This document shows positions 56,501 to 63,848 of a stretch of 64,000 bases of DNA, piece after piece. The notes beneath the pieces were generated by a model. That model had not been told where the DNA came from and ran no database searches. It worked only from the letters and a program-made list of their open reading frames with translations. Numbering within the stretch: the stretch's first letter is position 1; every line of letters starts with the position of its first letter. Source of the DNA: Nitrosospira sp. (GTDB lineage Bacteria > Pseudomonadota > Gammaproteobacteria > Burkholderiales > Nitrosomonadaceae); the NCBI GenBank assembly GCA_013821425.1, contig JACDGV010000014.1, positions 19,974 through 83,973 on the forward strand, read 5' to 3'. The translations under genes were made by a program, and so were the position numbers.

Positions 56501-57709
56501 GTGGCTGCAGGGGGGGATATCGACTTGGGTACATCGGCGGGTATCGTAAGCCGGGGCGATCTGGACAATGCCGCGTTGCCTGTCGGGGGAATGGACATTC
56601 ATCTTGCGGCCGGGGCCGGGGCCGGTACTCGGGGAATCGATTACACCGGCACCGTGGATCGGCTGGTCGAGGCACTGGAAAAAGCGGATGGCAACCCTAC
56701 TGATACTCTGCTGTGGCAGGCACGCTGGCTGGTGGGGAACGATGCCTTGGCTGGCTCCAATGCCCTGCAGGCGGTCAGGGCTGTGCAGGCGCTGGATATG
56801 GACGCTCAACGGGGCATGGTGCGGGAGATGATTTATTCCGCTTTGCTGACCACTGGCCGGGACTCGAACAATAGCGACAGCCCTTTTGCGGCAGATTATG
56901 AACGCGGGTATGCCGCGCTGGAGTTGGCTTTCCCGGGATTGCGCGAGAAAAACGCGGATGGCAGCTTCAAAAATTATCAGGGAGAAATCAACCTGTTTGC
57001 CAGCCGCATCAAGACCGAGCGTGGAGGGAATATCGAGTTCATGGTGCCGGGTGGAGGCTTGGTTGTCGGTCTTGGCAATACACCTGAAGTGCTGGTAAAT
57101 ACGGGCAATGATGTCTTGGGGATGCTCACGGTGGCTGACGGCAACGTCCGGGGATTCGCCCGCGACAATATTCTCGTCAATCAGTCGCGAATCCTCACCG
57201 TGGGTGGAGGCGATGTTCTGCTGTGGTCAAGCGAGGGCGATATTGACGCCGGTAAAGGCAAAAAGAGTGCAACCTCTGTGCCCCCCCCGGTCATAAAGGT
57301 GGACGCTCAGGGGAACGTTACGCAGGAATTGCAAGGGGCCGCTTCAGGAAGTGGTATCGGCGCCCTTTCCAGCGGCGGCGTAGCAGCCGGCGACATCGAT
57401 CTGATCGCGCCTACCGGCACGGTGAACGCAGGCGACGCCGGTATTCGCGCGGGCAATCTCAACATAGCGGCGCAGGTCGTGCTGGGTGCGGACAATATTT
57501 CCGTGGCAGGAACTTCCACCGGGACCCCGGTAGCAGATGCGAGCGCTGTCAGCGCCACCACCTCGGGCGCCACATCCCAAGGGGATGACGTAGCCAAGGC
57601 CACGGCCGCTTTATCGCAGAATCTTTCGGATACCGCCCGGACATCCGATGAGATGAAAAAGCTCAAACCGACCTTTATTTCTGCCGAGGTGATCGGGCAC
57701 GGCGAATAG
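47519..57709 (+). CDS. Giant filamentous-haemagglutinin family exoprotein (TpsA)
   Basis: A 3396-residue exported adhesin. It begins with an extended signal peptide (MNRNIYRLIFNTPLGMWVPA, then a hydrophobic core around residue 40). The TPS secretion domain follows at about residues 60-190 (AVVNQVGDKAILNWESFNVS, NIILVNTNGIAF), and the body is a very long beta-helix rich in Gly, Asn and Ala. The end, around residues 3250-3396, resembles the DUF3739-type C-terminus of large filamentous haemagglutinins (DAGIRAGNLNIAAQVVLGAD). Codon usage seems uniform, so it is not a patchwork. It partners the TpsB gene just upstream. Confidence 0.94.
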   Translation: MNRNIYRLIFNTPLGMWVPAAETARRRGKAANGTALLLAGLLLGAPVQAELPVPCGGGSCGAAIPGFVTSGQADYHAQGPHAVVNQVGDKAILNWESFNVSPGHSVQFHQVESLAAQNLVQGANFTTLNRVWDSDPSVIAGILSQAAGQKANIILVNTNGIAFMGSSQVNLNSFTASSLDINDGFILNSLLTTRTTAPQFEGEGGFIKVFEGARITAGSQGRVMLIAPTVINQGKVEAADGQIIAAAGTRVFLSSASNVDANVRGLLIEVDSPAGLDNFDTSNTGVKDGLLDGKRVALKDAALDKLGHVTNLGDLSASRGNVTMVGYAVNQQGIARATTSVVANGSVYLLAKDNAISQTESTRGGRVVLASGSRTEVLPDVSDRTGLLDGLTGPGLALKSQVKVVGHDVRMESGSSIAAPAGEVTFVAMDNPGLLDTGNDPLKLPGANFVSDTARIHIASEARINVAGLENVEISAARNGMEVELRGDELKDSPVNRDGPLRSQKVYVDISRALANANAGMPTLIAKDSLESHQGRLERTVAERSTGGGAVRLRSQGDAIIESGAFVDLSGGSVSYTPAIVPTTLLMSRGVLTDIPNARADIRYDGIATRYVIDHGRWNVKEEISLGQSFNFDPGYIEGKNAGALEVTGMRAAFMQADIQGRTTVGALQRDAGILPAGARLTLGSQNVAGDFKLNQLVQLGGIGASLPADFRFGDALSSDLLTTLRLDPSLVNKDKIAVLEIFSNQAAEVREALRTPQGGSAHITAQSVRVGADIEAPSGSVALSARQNQVNVSLVPLDVTIADGVTLSARGAWVNELPAMAVGSGEVGRVHGGPVTLWADNNLHLGQNTLLDATGGGWARTDGKFVAGNGGEISLAGQAVSGVGENVRAYGLGKGGTITVFSNKTRIGGAPDNSPGTLNLDAGFFERGGFSNFNISAFERVTLAEGVEIKPVTINLELQPDYKVRPTGSRLETFARQIKYDDRVRQPANLLLSANGVDIGDVVIERGAHISADPKANVTLNAVNRIEVQGRVTAPGGRILATLDRDTTLAFNPRNSLWLGKEAALDASGVALTYLDSNRQTQGEILKGGKVMLNALTGYVVTEQGSVIDIAGVAPVRLGILNEAGGLGQFVGSDAGSLDISAREGILLDGTLAAQAGSGLNRGGAFHLVLGENTAPPPESGFPTGERILSLTQTAIPQVGALTPEDAIPAALNGRATVGATVLEPAGFDRITFKSRDAIRLENALNLGANRSLPLQELTLDSPRIETMGGDVALNAETLRLGNYERERQDSGAIPLAGSGTLRADGQLLELGGNFSLTGMARAELNGAVETRLSGISTNNIPRPTGAMKTAADIILHGGVVAPSTYTEFNIQAPGRTVAFSRDNLQPSQPLSALGSLTVEAANIVQDGNVWAPFGQLYFKAADTLAFKDGSLSSVAAAPGSRIPFGTIINGRSWVYKPDAFEIPQLALPERSIRTQAADIDMQPGATVNLSGGGDLQAYEFSVGPGGSRDILNDANIYAILPGYSSGFAPGDRQEEAGSGDLAGGDAVYLSGTPGLPAGVYTLLPAHYALLPGAYAVRLNTGVHNLLPGHAYTEQDGTQVVPGYVTDSRARAIAGAPRDALWSGIEVLTREQVLGRSEITLTRASEFFSNGGNRPQDAGLFSIDTTGNLKLNANFELAAATGGRGAAVDISAPKLAITSTPSGSYGLDPLATRIAATTLNAIGAASLFLGGTRSPGSTGSNSTTLIVGADEVTLANDAAHALRGGEIILAAKDRLTLESGSAIEAQGNADVVGGGNYSTAGHGALVRAASENGTFSRIGSPDRTHGTLNGEAGSTIRSGNSITLDATRQNAFAGATIFSDAAGNSVAGNLTIGATRVNFGDVAPGSEGLVFSQSELDGLNALNSLTLTSYSSFDLYGDVSVGGVNSEGKPTLQGLSLFGAGLAGLNNSGKTANLRATNILISNPAAAAFTAGGTTGDGLLAIQAEELVLGDGAKSILGFSQVDARANELIGRGTGSTDVVAETNLHVGRIRGEQGANQTLAATGKLHATTITTDSALPSVDTLGAKWALSGAEMMFDTEANLPSGQLKLAATTSNLELGPNAIANMAGQVVAFFDEQRASPGGTVELASDNGNVVVQNGAQVNVSAAPGGDAGKVMVHARKGVATIAAGSLQGSATANANGARGGGAHFELDVAKLTNFSPLNTTLNEGAFNGARALRIRTGDVSLSESDTVKAKEVRIAVDEGKLDVAGHIDATGKDGGSINLYAQGDVAVLTGAKLDAYSTANGENGGEVEIGTNGGTLTLIEGSTIDVHGGSGGQDGEGGKVLLRAPRTGSEAGTDVAVGGIESSINGAKSVVVEAVKVYDHIATLTDTGASSGTTLSLDTVNADNASFASHTGEIASRLGKSGDVSFHVRPGVEVRSDPAFNTGDLILNSDWNLGASRAEVEPGVGEPGMLTLRAVGNLLLNNNLSDGFSVATAFSNGTTPSTLLAGDSWGYRLIAGADADAADPLAVEAGRGDISLAAGKLVRTGTGDIRIASGGNIRLGDVKSAIYTAGRLADPAEGFALPANAQFSQDGGNVSLTALGDIVASPSAQLYSNWLFRQGALNASTGEYTRQPAWWVRFDQFQQGIGALGGGDVMLRAGGKVENVSASAPTQAYMTATAPNTAKLVKTGGGDVRVESGNDLLGGQYYSDQGELVLKAGGKIDSGRNVGVRPLYTVLALGDAQARVQAQGDVNIHAVLNPHLVVQSSGSDTAFNIANANSPNWTLFSTYDKGSGVNLESLAGKVTLFNGGNGSARIQDAYGIPLNFNISSTKYNAGLLSLLPPNLSAISFQEDILLDGTELTLNPASRGDLTLLAAKSVNIPARVTMSDMDPAVIPDAVRPGSSRAQFFASTTLATTHAPFPVHAGDARPVFVYARAGDVTGSFNTLNLTLPKAARVRAGRDIRDLGIVGQHVNTGDLSRLDAGRNIVFTSGVDRTDGAKIWMGGLGRLEVAAGGDIDLGTSAGIVSRGDLDNAALPVGGMDIHLAAGAGAGTRGIDYTGTVDRLVEALEKADGNPTDTLLWQARWLVGNDALAGSNALQAVRAVQALDMDAQRGMVREMIYSALLTTGRDSNNSDSPFAADYERGYAALELAFPGLREKNADGSFKNYQGEINLFASRIKTERGGNIEFMVPGGGLVVGLGNTPEVLVNTGNDVLGMLTVADGNVRGFARDNILVNQSRILTVGGGDVLLWSSEGDIDAGKGKKSATSVPPPVIKVDAQGNVTQELQGAASGSGIGALSSGGVAAGDIDLIAPTGTVNAGDAGIRAGNLNIAAQVVLGADNISVAGTSTGTPVADASAVSATTSGATSQGDDVAKATAALSQNLSDTARTSDEMKKLKPTFISAEVIGHGE

Positions 57710-57797
57710 GGGGGGGAATAGGGCGTACAGCAGAGCGGGATGGGCTCCGGGTCAGGGCAGTTGCGTTGTGGAACCGGGTTTCCCACGGATCATTTCT

Positions 57798-58406
57798 TCA
57801 CCGGCGGCGAGCGAAAAGCCCCATCAGGCCGAGTCCCGCCAGCATCATAGCGTACGTCTCCGGTTCCGGGATAGGGGATGCAAACGTTATGTTATCGGCT
57901 ACCAGTCCCGTCCCGGTAAATGAAATGGAGCGAATATCGGCGGTCGGGCGGGTAATACCAAAGAAAGTCCCTGCGTTCAGGCTGTCCTCCGCCGTGTCGA
58001 CGTCAATTAGATGTGACTCGATAATCTGATGATCTTCGCCGAACGCGCTGATTAACATCCCATTCCCGTTGTAACTGTTAAGTAAGGCCCCCACGGCGCC
58101 GGTAGCGCTGTTAATAAAAGTAAAATGAAGCGTGCCAATAATATCCGTGGCAGCAAAAAAGTTACCGGCGCCCCATAGGCCATTGCTTCCCAGATCCGCC
58201 ATGAAAGCGCCCAGAACCGAACCGGGCGTGCCGGTGAAGCTTACCCCCGATGCTATTTTCTCGGGACCGACGATACTAAAGCGATCATAGATTTCGAAAT
58301 CGATGATTTTCCGGTTGGGAATGTCGTTAACGTTTTCCGTAAGCGTAGCATCAGCCGGCAGAGTAAAACTCATGCTGCATGCGGCCACCAGGGCTTTCAG
58401 CTTCAT
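57798..58406 (-). CDS. PEP-CTERM protein
   Basis: A 202-residue exported protein with a signal peptide and the canonical sorting signal SPIPEPETYAMMLAGLGLMG followed by LFARRR. The mature part is beta-rich and typical of the lectin-like PEP-CTERM proteins (FEIYDRFSIVGPEKIASGVS, GNFFAATDIIGTLHFTFINS). An AAAAGGAG site precedes the ATG. It points toward the end of the giant exoprotein gene, so they are convergent. Function unknown. Confidence 0.9.
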   Translation of the reverse strand: MKLKALVAACSMSFTLPADATLTENVNDIPNRKIIDFEIYDRFSIVGPEKIASGVSFTGTPGSVLGAFMADLGSNGLWGAGNFFAATDIIGTLHFTFINSATGAVGALLNSYNGNGMLISAFGEDHQIIESHLIDVDTAEDSLNAGTFFGITRPTADIRSISFTGTGLVADNITFASPIPEPETYAMMLAGLGLMGLFARRR

Positions 58407-58477
58407 AATGTCTCCTTTTCGTTTTGCGATGCGATGGCTTTTTAGTCATCGCGGACTGGGGGTAAACAAATGCCTAA

Positions 58478-60574
58478 TCAGGAACCGATCACGCCGCCAT
58501 CGTCTTTCGTAATGACTACTACGGCGGAGCGAGGCTTAAGCGAGGACCCGGTTCCACTGGTCGTGGTCGGACCATTGATTCCGGAATCGGGCCAGGTCGA
58601 ATTCTGGGTGTAATGGGTTTCCCAGTCCTCGCCGGGGTGCTGGATGCCGACGAACATCGTCTTGCCGTCCGGCGTATTGATGACGCCGGTGACTTCACAG
58701 TTCTTTGGCGCCGTGAGAAAGCGGCGCGTTTCGCCGGTGGATGGGTTGGCGCATAACATGACGTTCCCGCCGATGTTGGCCCAGTCGCCGGTGGCATTGC
58801 CCATCTGGTCGGTCTGGATCCACAGGCGGCCGTCCTGGTCGAACCAGAGGCCGTCCGGCGCGCCGTAGTCATCCCCGTTTATGTTGCCCCGATGATGAGG
58901 CTGCGGATCAAGTTTGTCGCCACATTCGACGAAGATGTCCCAGTCGAAATCCGTAGCGTCGACCTTGCCCATGTTCTCGCGCCAGCGGATGATATGTCCG
59001 TATCGGTTGTCCGGTCTTGGATTTGCCGCATCCGCAAGTGGCCGTGCACTGCCGGCGTTGGTGCTGCCGTCCGCATTGTTGCTGGAGGGCGGCGTGCTGC
59101 CCCGGCGGTTATTGTTGGTGAGGGTCATATAGACCTCGCCGGTGGCGGGATGCGCAGCGATCCACTCAGGACGATCCATCATGGTGGCGCCCACTCGGTC
59201 GGCGGCCTGTCGGGTCTTGACCAGCACTTCGGCCTGGTCGGCGAAGCCGTTTTCTGGCAACAGGCCATTCTGACCCCATGCCAAGGGCAGCCAGACGCCG
59301 CCCCCACTGGCGTCGAACCTTGCAACAAAAAGCGTGCCCGAATCCAGGAGGTCGCGGTTAGCCGCGCGGTTCCCGGGGTTGTACTTATGGGCGCAGACAA
59401 ACTTGTAGACGTATTCATTGCGCTCATCGTCGCCCATATACACGACTACGGTGTTGTCGCTTCCCACTACGCACCAGGCGCCTTCGTGTTTAACGCGCCC
59501 CAGGGCGGTGCGCTTTATCGGGGTGCTGTAAGGTTTCCAGGGATCGATTTCCACCACCCAGCCAAAACGGTGTGGCTCGTTCGGGTTGAGGTCGGCGCGG
59601 AAACGCTGGTCGATTTCATGCCAACGATACCCAAAGCCACCCTTGACGACGCCATAGCGGGTCTGGCCGGAAATAATGTTCAGCTTCTGGTCCATGTCAG
59701 GTACGCCGACCACATCGCCAGTTTCGTTGGAGAAATAGCCGTTCCAGTTTTCCTCACAGGTGAGGTAGGTACCCCAAGGAGTGTAACCGTGGGCACAGTT
59801 GTTGAGCGTGCCAAGAACGGTCGTGCCGCTGGGGTCGGCAGCGGTCTTCATTAAATCATGACCGGCTGCGGGTCCGCTCAGTTTACAAGGTGAGTTGCCG
59901 GTAATGCGCCGGTTAAAGGCGGAGGGGCGCTTGACTTCCCAGGAGTCGTTTTTTTTCCATACCTCGACTACAGATATGCCATGCGCGGCTTGCTGGGCAC
60001 GTACCATACCTAATGTTAGCGGCGTGGTCGTGTAGCCGGATGCGGGGGCAATGTTATTGACCAGGGGAGGATCCACATACTCATGGTTGGTAACCAGCAG
60101 CCCCCGAGTATTGGCAATACCGGCCGCTCCGGTGGCGGGGAAGGGGAACAGGTGCATACCGTCGATGTGGGCGCCAAAAGTTCGTAACTGCATGGCTTCG
60201 GTCATCGCTCCGGCGGGGTCCCAATGAGGCCCCCTGGTGAGCGAATCGCCCCACGCGACCAGCACCCGCGCGGTGTAACCATGGGGTACGGTGACGCTAT
60301 CATCTGCTGCGAGATGATAAAAATTGGGAGGCACCGAACTGAATCCGATGCCACCTAGCGGAGCAGATCCCGCATGGGAATAGTTAACCAGACTTTCGAA
60401 CAGAGAACCGCCGAGCGTGGCAACTGCGGTGATGCCCAGGGAGCCTCGGAGGAAGGCTCGCCGGGATAGCTTGCGCGCATCGATCAGATTATCTAGGGAG
60501 GGGTTACCGGAAGCGTTACTGCAGGCATAACTGGGGGCTGTCTTTCCGTCGGGGTGCAGGGTGCTGCTCATCAT
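58478..60574 (-). CDS. PhoX-like (DUF839) Tat-exported phosphatase
   Basis: A 698-residue protein with a Tat signal (KLSRRAFLRGSLGITAV) and a six-bladed propeller-like region typical of the PhoX/DUF839 family. Landmarks: TNHEYVDPPLV, YTPWGTYLTCEENWNGYFS, GWVVEIDPW with the metal/phosphate-site region, TLTNNNRRG, and DGLWFDQDGRLWIQTDQ. PhoX enzymes are calcium/iron-dependent alkaline phosphatases. A phosphate-starvation (Pho) box was not identified upstream. It lies next to the PEP-CTERM and giant exoprotein genes. Confidence 0.88.
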   Translation of the reverse strand: MMSSTLHPDGKTAPSYACSNASGNPSLDNLIDARKLSRRAFLRGSLGITAVATLGGSLFESLVNYSHAGSAPLGGIGFSSVPPNFYHLAADDSVTVPHGYTARVLVAWGDSLTRGPHWDPAGAMTEAMQLRTFGAHIDGMHLFPFPATGAAGIANTRGLLVTNHEYVDPPLVNNIAPASGYTTTPLTLGMVRAQQAAHGISVVEVWKKNDSWEVKRPSAFNRRITGNSPCKLSGPAAGHDLMKTAADPSGTTVLGTLNNCAHGYTPWGTYLTCEENWNGYFSNETGDVVGVPDMDQKLNIISGQTRYGVVKGGFGYRWHEIDQRFRADLNPNEPHRFGWVVEIDPWKPYSTPIKRTALGRVKHEGAWCVVGSDNTVVVYMGDDERNEYVYKFVCAHKYNPGNRAANRDLLDSGTLFVARFDASGGGVWLPLAWGQNGLLPENGFADQAEVLVKTRQAADRVGATMMDRPEWIAAHPATGEVYMTLTNNNRRGSTPPSSNNADGSTNAGSARPLADAANPRPDNRYGHIIRWRENMGKVDATDFDWDIFVECGDKLDPQPHHRGNINGDDYGAPDGLWFDQDGRLWIQTDQMGNATGDWANIGGNVMLCANPSTGETRRFLTAPKNCEVTGVINTPDGKTMFVGIQHPGEDWETHYTQNSTWPDSGINGPTTTSGTGSSLKPRSAVVVITKDDGGVIGS

Positions 60575-61762
60575 GTCTCTCCGTTTGTTTTCGTGCTTGA
60601 GTTAGGTCCGTCAAAATCGATGCACGTCGTTATGCATGAGGCTTTGCGCGCAGACCTATTTTCGCGATCCCGTGCTACAAAATTTGTATCGCGGCAAAGG
60701 CCAGCCTTGATCTGAACGGACCAGTGCCCGCCTGTTTGCGCACAGGCCACAGTTCACAGCTTGGCCGCTCATTGCCGAACTGTGGCATCAAGGCTCGGTT
60801 GCTTTATTCAAGAATTTGCGGAAGCCGCAGAAGTGCGTCGTTGCGCGGATAGAGATGAATAAACCGGAACGGCCTTCATTTCAGTTAGAGGCTGACCGGA
60901 TACCGGGATCAGGTCGGTGCCTGGCCGTTGAGATGTGCTGTCGCACAAAGGGATTGCAGATGATTGTGGCCGTGGCCGGCAGATGCGGAGCGGGATGCAA
61001 GGACGCGGCGTGTCCCACCCCGCCAGGATGGATTTAGTTCAGATTCATGCTTTTAGCATAGTATCACCCGGGTCACCCGTGGCGGGCCAGTCGCTGGAGA
61101 CGCCGCGGATCCTTTGCGAGAACGTCCAGTACTTTCATCATGTCTCCTTCGCGCTTGACAGAATCGAAAGTCTGAGAGCAAAAGCTGTTGTTACCGTCAG
61201 CCAGGAGACTGGAACGCTCCAAAGTTCAGGTAATAAATGTCGAGGCCGACAGCTTTGCTTGCTTTGCGTGCTTTGCGTGCTTCGAAGCTAGGATGTTGTC
61301 ACTATCCATCGATTTCAAGCAGTGCAAATATAGGTGGGGCAATGATATTGATGCCCTCCGTTTTAGCAGCCAGCTGCGAAGGCGGGCTTAGTTCCACAAA
61401 GTTGTTGGCGTCATCAGGGGGAGAAGTGGAGGCTTCAAGAAGTTAACGCTCGTAAAGCGCTATCTCTCCGGGCACCCTTCAGGCCAGCGAGCCCTGCGAT
61501 CAGGATCCGGGAAACTTGCGGCGGCTTTGCGACAGTTGAATGACTTTCATGGTCACTCGCAGTACCCCGGTTACAAACGTTGTGCAATAAAGCCAACCCC
61601 GCTCCCCACCAGGGTGGATAGTACTTCGCCATCGATTGCTTCCTCAAGAATCTGATTTTGCGGCGACTCTGGTAGTGATCCGTTCGGATCATGGTCAGTA
61701 CCCATGCCTGTAATCTGGGGCGCGCATAATTCCTGCTGGTTTATATACAGGTTGACAGACTC
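60575..61762. other. Long gene-free stretch
   Basis: About 1.2 kb without a convincing large gene. Features seen: an inverted repeat GCCACAGTTC (60746-60755) and GAACTGTGGC (60777-60786) with a 21-base spacer; three or so 9-base repeats GCTTTGCGT around 61253-61280; and a possible short coding frame on the minus strand. The reported open frames lack family features. It separates PhoX from the lectin-ExbB gene set, which are divergent. Confidence 0.45.
61073..61141 (-). CDS. Possible 22-residue peptide
   Basis: ATG at 61141, followed by ATG, encodes MMKVLDVLAKDPRRLQRLAR plus HG. The start is preceded by GAAGGAGAC, a strong ribosome site, which is the only support. The peptide is basic and amphipathic; it could be a leader peptide or the start of a lost gene. 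Confidence 0.25.
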   Translation of the reverse strand: MMKVLDVLAKDPRRLQRLARHG

Positions 61763-63427
61763 ATGCGCGTCCTTACGCCTCTGCTTGCGTTCGCCTTATG
61801 TGCGGTTTCCCTGTCCAGCCACGCCTGGTGGAATGAGGAATGGACAGGCCGCAAGAAAATCACGCTCACCAGCCCGGCCGAGGAGGTGGCGGATGTGCCG
61901 GTGCTGATCCGTTTGCATACCGGGAATTTCGATTTTTTCTCGGCAAATGATAACGGCAGCGATCTGCGTCTGGTCGCGGGAGACGACAAGACTGAACTGA
62001 AATTTCATTTTGAGAAATGGGATGTCCTGAACGAGTTGGCTCTGATATGGGTAAGCGTGCCCCAACTTCTCCCCCAGACCGAAATATTTCTTTATTTCGG
62101 CAACGAGAATGCAGTCTCCGCGGCGAATCCGAAAGCAACTTATGACGCCGCCAGTGCCGTGTATCACTTTGCGGAGCCCGAAGGCCTCCCCCAGGACAGC
62201 GGCCTGAATGACCTGCATGCGGTCGGGTCTTCCGCGCAGCGGATAGCTGCTTCCTTCTCCAATGGCGGTGCCGGATTCAACGGTTCACAAAGCATCACGC
62301 TCCCTGGCGTGAACGGGAGCGGCGGCTTCAGCTTCTCCGTGTGGATCAAGCCTTCCTCTCTGGAAGGAGCCATTATTCAATCCGATGGTCTGCGCGTGCT
62401 GTTGGAAGCCGACTTGGTCAAGGCGCAAGCGGGCACCTCAAGTTTGGTGTCCAGTACCGGCCTGAGCGTGGGCAAATGGCATCACCTGGGGATAACTATA
62501 ACAGCGGCTGATGCGCTGCGTGTGTATGTGGATGGCAAACCGGCAGGCGAAGCGCCGGGGGCGGCATTGCCCGGCGGCAGGATCACGCTGGGAGCCGGAT
62601 TTCACGGCGAATTGGATGAGGTACAGGTATCGGGTGTACTGCGTAACGCAGACTGGATTGCAGTGCAGGCAGCACAGGGGCAGGACGGCAAGCTGGTTGC
62701 GCTGGGCGAAGAAGAGATAAACGAATCCGCCGGGGAAGCCTCGCACATGGGCGTCATCCTGAAATCGCTGACGCTGGATGGATGGATTGCGATTGCCGTC
62801 CTGGCCCTGATGCTATTCATCGCGATATGGGTAATGTACAGCAAAGCGGTCTACATCGCCCGCGTGGATAAATCCAATAGCCGCTTCATGGACAAATTTC
62901 GGGAACTATCAACCGATTTGGCGATGATAGACAAGGCCAAGGGGTTGGCGCGCGAGTTCGAACATTCATCTCTGTACCGCATTTATCACATCGGTGCGCT
63001 CGAATTGGCGCATCGCTTCAAGGACACGGACGCGTCGAACCTCGATCAGTCGCTTTCGCCGCAATCGCTCGATGCGATTCGCGCCAGTCTTGATGCCGGG
63101 TTGGTGCGGGAAATCCAACGCATGAACAAGTTCATGGTACTGCTGACCATAGCCATTTCTGGCGGCCCTTTCATAGGGCTGTTAGGCACCGTGATGGGCG
63201 TGATGATCACGTTTGCAGCGATTGCCGCTGCGGGTGATGTGAATGTCAACGCAATTGCGCCTGGCATCGCGGCCGCGCTGATGGCGACAGTAGCGGGGAT
63301 GTCGGTAGCCATCCCCTCGCTGTTTGGCTACAACTATCTGGCTTCCCGGATTAAGTCCATCGTATCTCAAATGCATATTTTCGTCGATGAGTTCATAACC
63401 AAGCTCGCCGAAAATTACAGTCGCTGA
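61763..63427 (+). CDS. DUF2341-LamG lectin region fused to ExbB/TolQ/MotA proton channel
   Basis: A 554-residue fusion. A signal peptide (RVLTPLLAFALCAVSLSSHA) leads to a DUF2341-like domain (WNEEWTGRKKITLTSPAEEV), a concanavalin/LamG-like domain at about 140-300 (FSFSVWIKPSSLEGAIIQSD, VGKWHHLGITITAADALRVY), a membrane helix near 335-355 and then an ExbB/TolQ core (ISGGPFIGLLGTVMGVMITF, GIAAALMATVAGMSVAIPS). ExbB is normally 240 residues without a lectin. The next gene is ExbD and the following TonB-like, so the channel part is probably real. The lectin would lie in the periplasm. Confidence 0.88.
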   Translation: MRVLTPLLAFALCAVSLSSHAWWNEEWTGRKKITLTSPAEEVADVPVLIRLHTGNFDFFSANDNGSDLRLVAGDDKTELKFHFEKWDVLNELALIWVSVPQLLPQTEIFLYFGNENAVSAANPKATYDAASAVYHFAEPEGLPQDSGLNDLHAVGSSAQRIAASFSNGGAGFNGSQSITLPGVNGSGGFSFSVWIKPSSLEGAIIQSDGLRVLLEADLVKAQAGTSSLVSSTGLSVGKWHHLGITITAADALRVYVDGKPAGEAPGAALPGGRITLGAGFHGELDEVQVSGVLRNADWIAVQAAQGQDGKLVALGEEEINESAGEASHMGVILKSLTLDGWIAIAVLALMLFIAIWVMYSKAVYIARVDKSNSRFMDKFRELSTDLAMIDKAKGLAREFEHSSLYRIYHIGALELAHRFKDTDASNLDQSLSPQSLDAIRASLDAGLVREIQRMNKFMVLLTIAISGGPFIGLLGTVMGVMITFAAIAAAGDVNVNAIAPGIAAALMATVAGMSVAIPSLFGYNYLASRIKSIVSQMHIFVDEFITKLAENYSR

Positions 63428-63439
63428 GCAGGAATTTGA

Positions 63440-63844
63440 ATGAAAGTTCAGGAAGAAAACGAGCTTTACGATGAGATCAACGTGGTGCCTATGCTGGATC
63501 TCGCCTACGTTTTGCTGGTGATTTTCATTATTATGACAACCGCATCCGTGCAGGGCATAAAAGTCAACTTGCCCAAGGCCAGCAGTTCCCCCAGTCTGGC
63601 AAAACCGCAGACCAAAGCAATCACGATCAACGAAAGCGGGCAAATCTTTCTTGATGCTTATCCGGTAACGCTGGACGAGTTGCGAACCCGCCTCGGTCAA
63701 CTGAAGGCGGCGAACCCCGAACTCCCGGTCGTAGTCAAGGGGGATACGGTAGTGCAGTACGGCAGCGTGATGGAGGTGCTTGAATTACTTGGGCAACTGG
63801 ATATAACGCAGCTGGGGCTGGTTACCCAGCGTCTGGTGAAATAA
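63440..63844 (+). CDS. exbD: ExbD/TolR-family protein
   Basis: A 134-residue partner of the ExbB channel. The single membrane helix near residues 15-37 carries the essential Asp in INVVPMLDLAYVLLVIFIIM, followed by a periplasmic domain (AITINESGQIFLDAYPVTLD, PVVVKGDTVVQYGSVMEVLE) typical of ExbD. It starts 12 bases after the lectin-ExbB gene. Confidence 0.93.
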   Translation: MKVQEENELYDEINVVPMLDLAYVLLVIFIIMTTASVQGIKVNLPKASSSPSLAKPQTKAITINESGQIFLDAYPVTLDELRTRLGQLKAANPELPVVVKGDTVVQYGSVMEVLELLGQLDITQLGLVTQRLVK

Positions 63845-63848
63845 CGCG

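Noticed and set aside
58892..59854. A 320-codon plus-strand frame inside the PhoX-like gene
   Set aside because: Antisense shadow; the minus-strand PhoX reading has a Tat signal and conserved motifs.
61253..61280. Short GCTTTGCGT repeats as a CRISPR-like array
   Set aside because: The units are 9 bases with no spacers and only about three copies, and no cas genes exist in the window.
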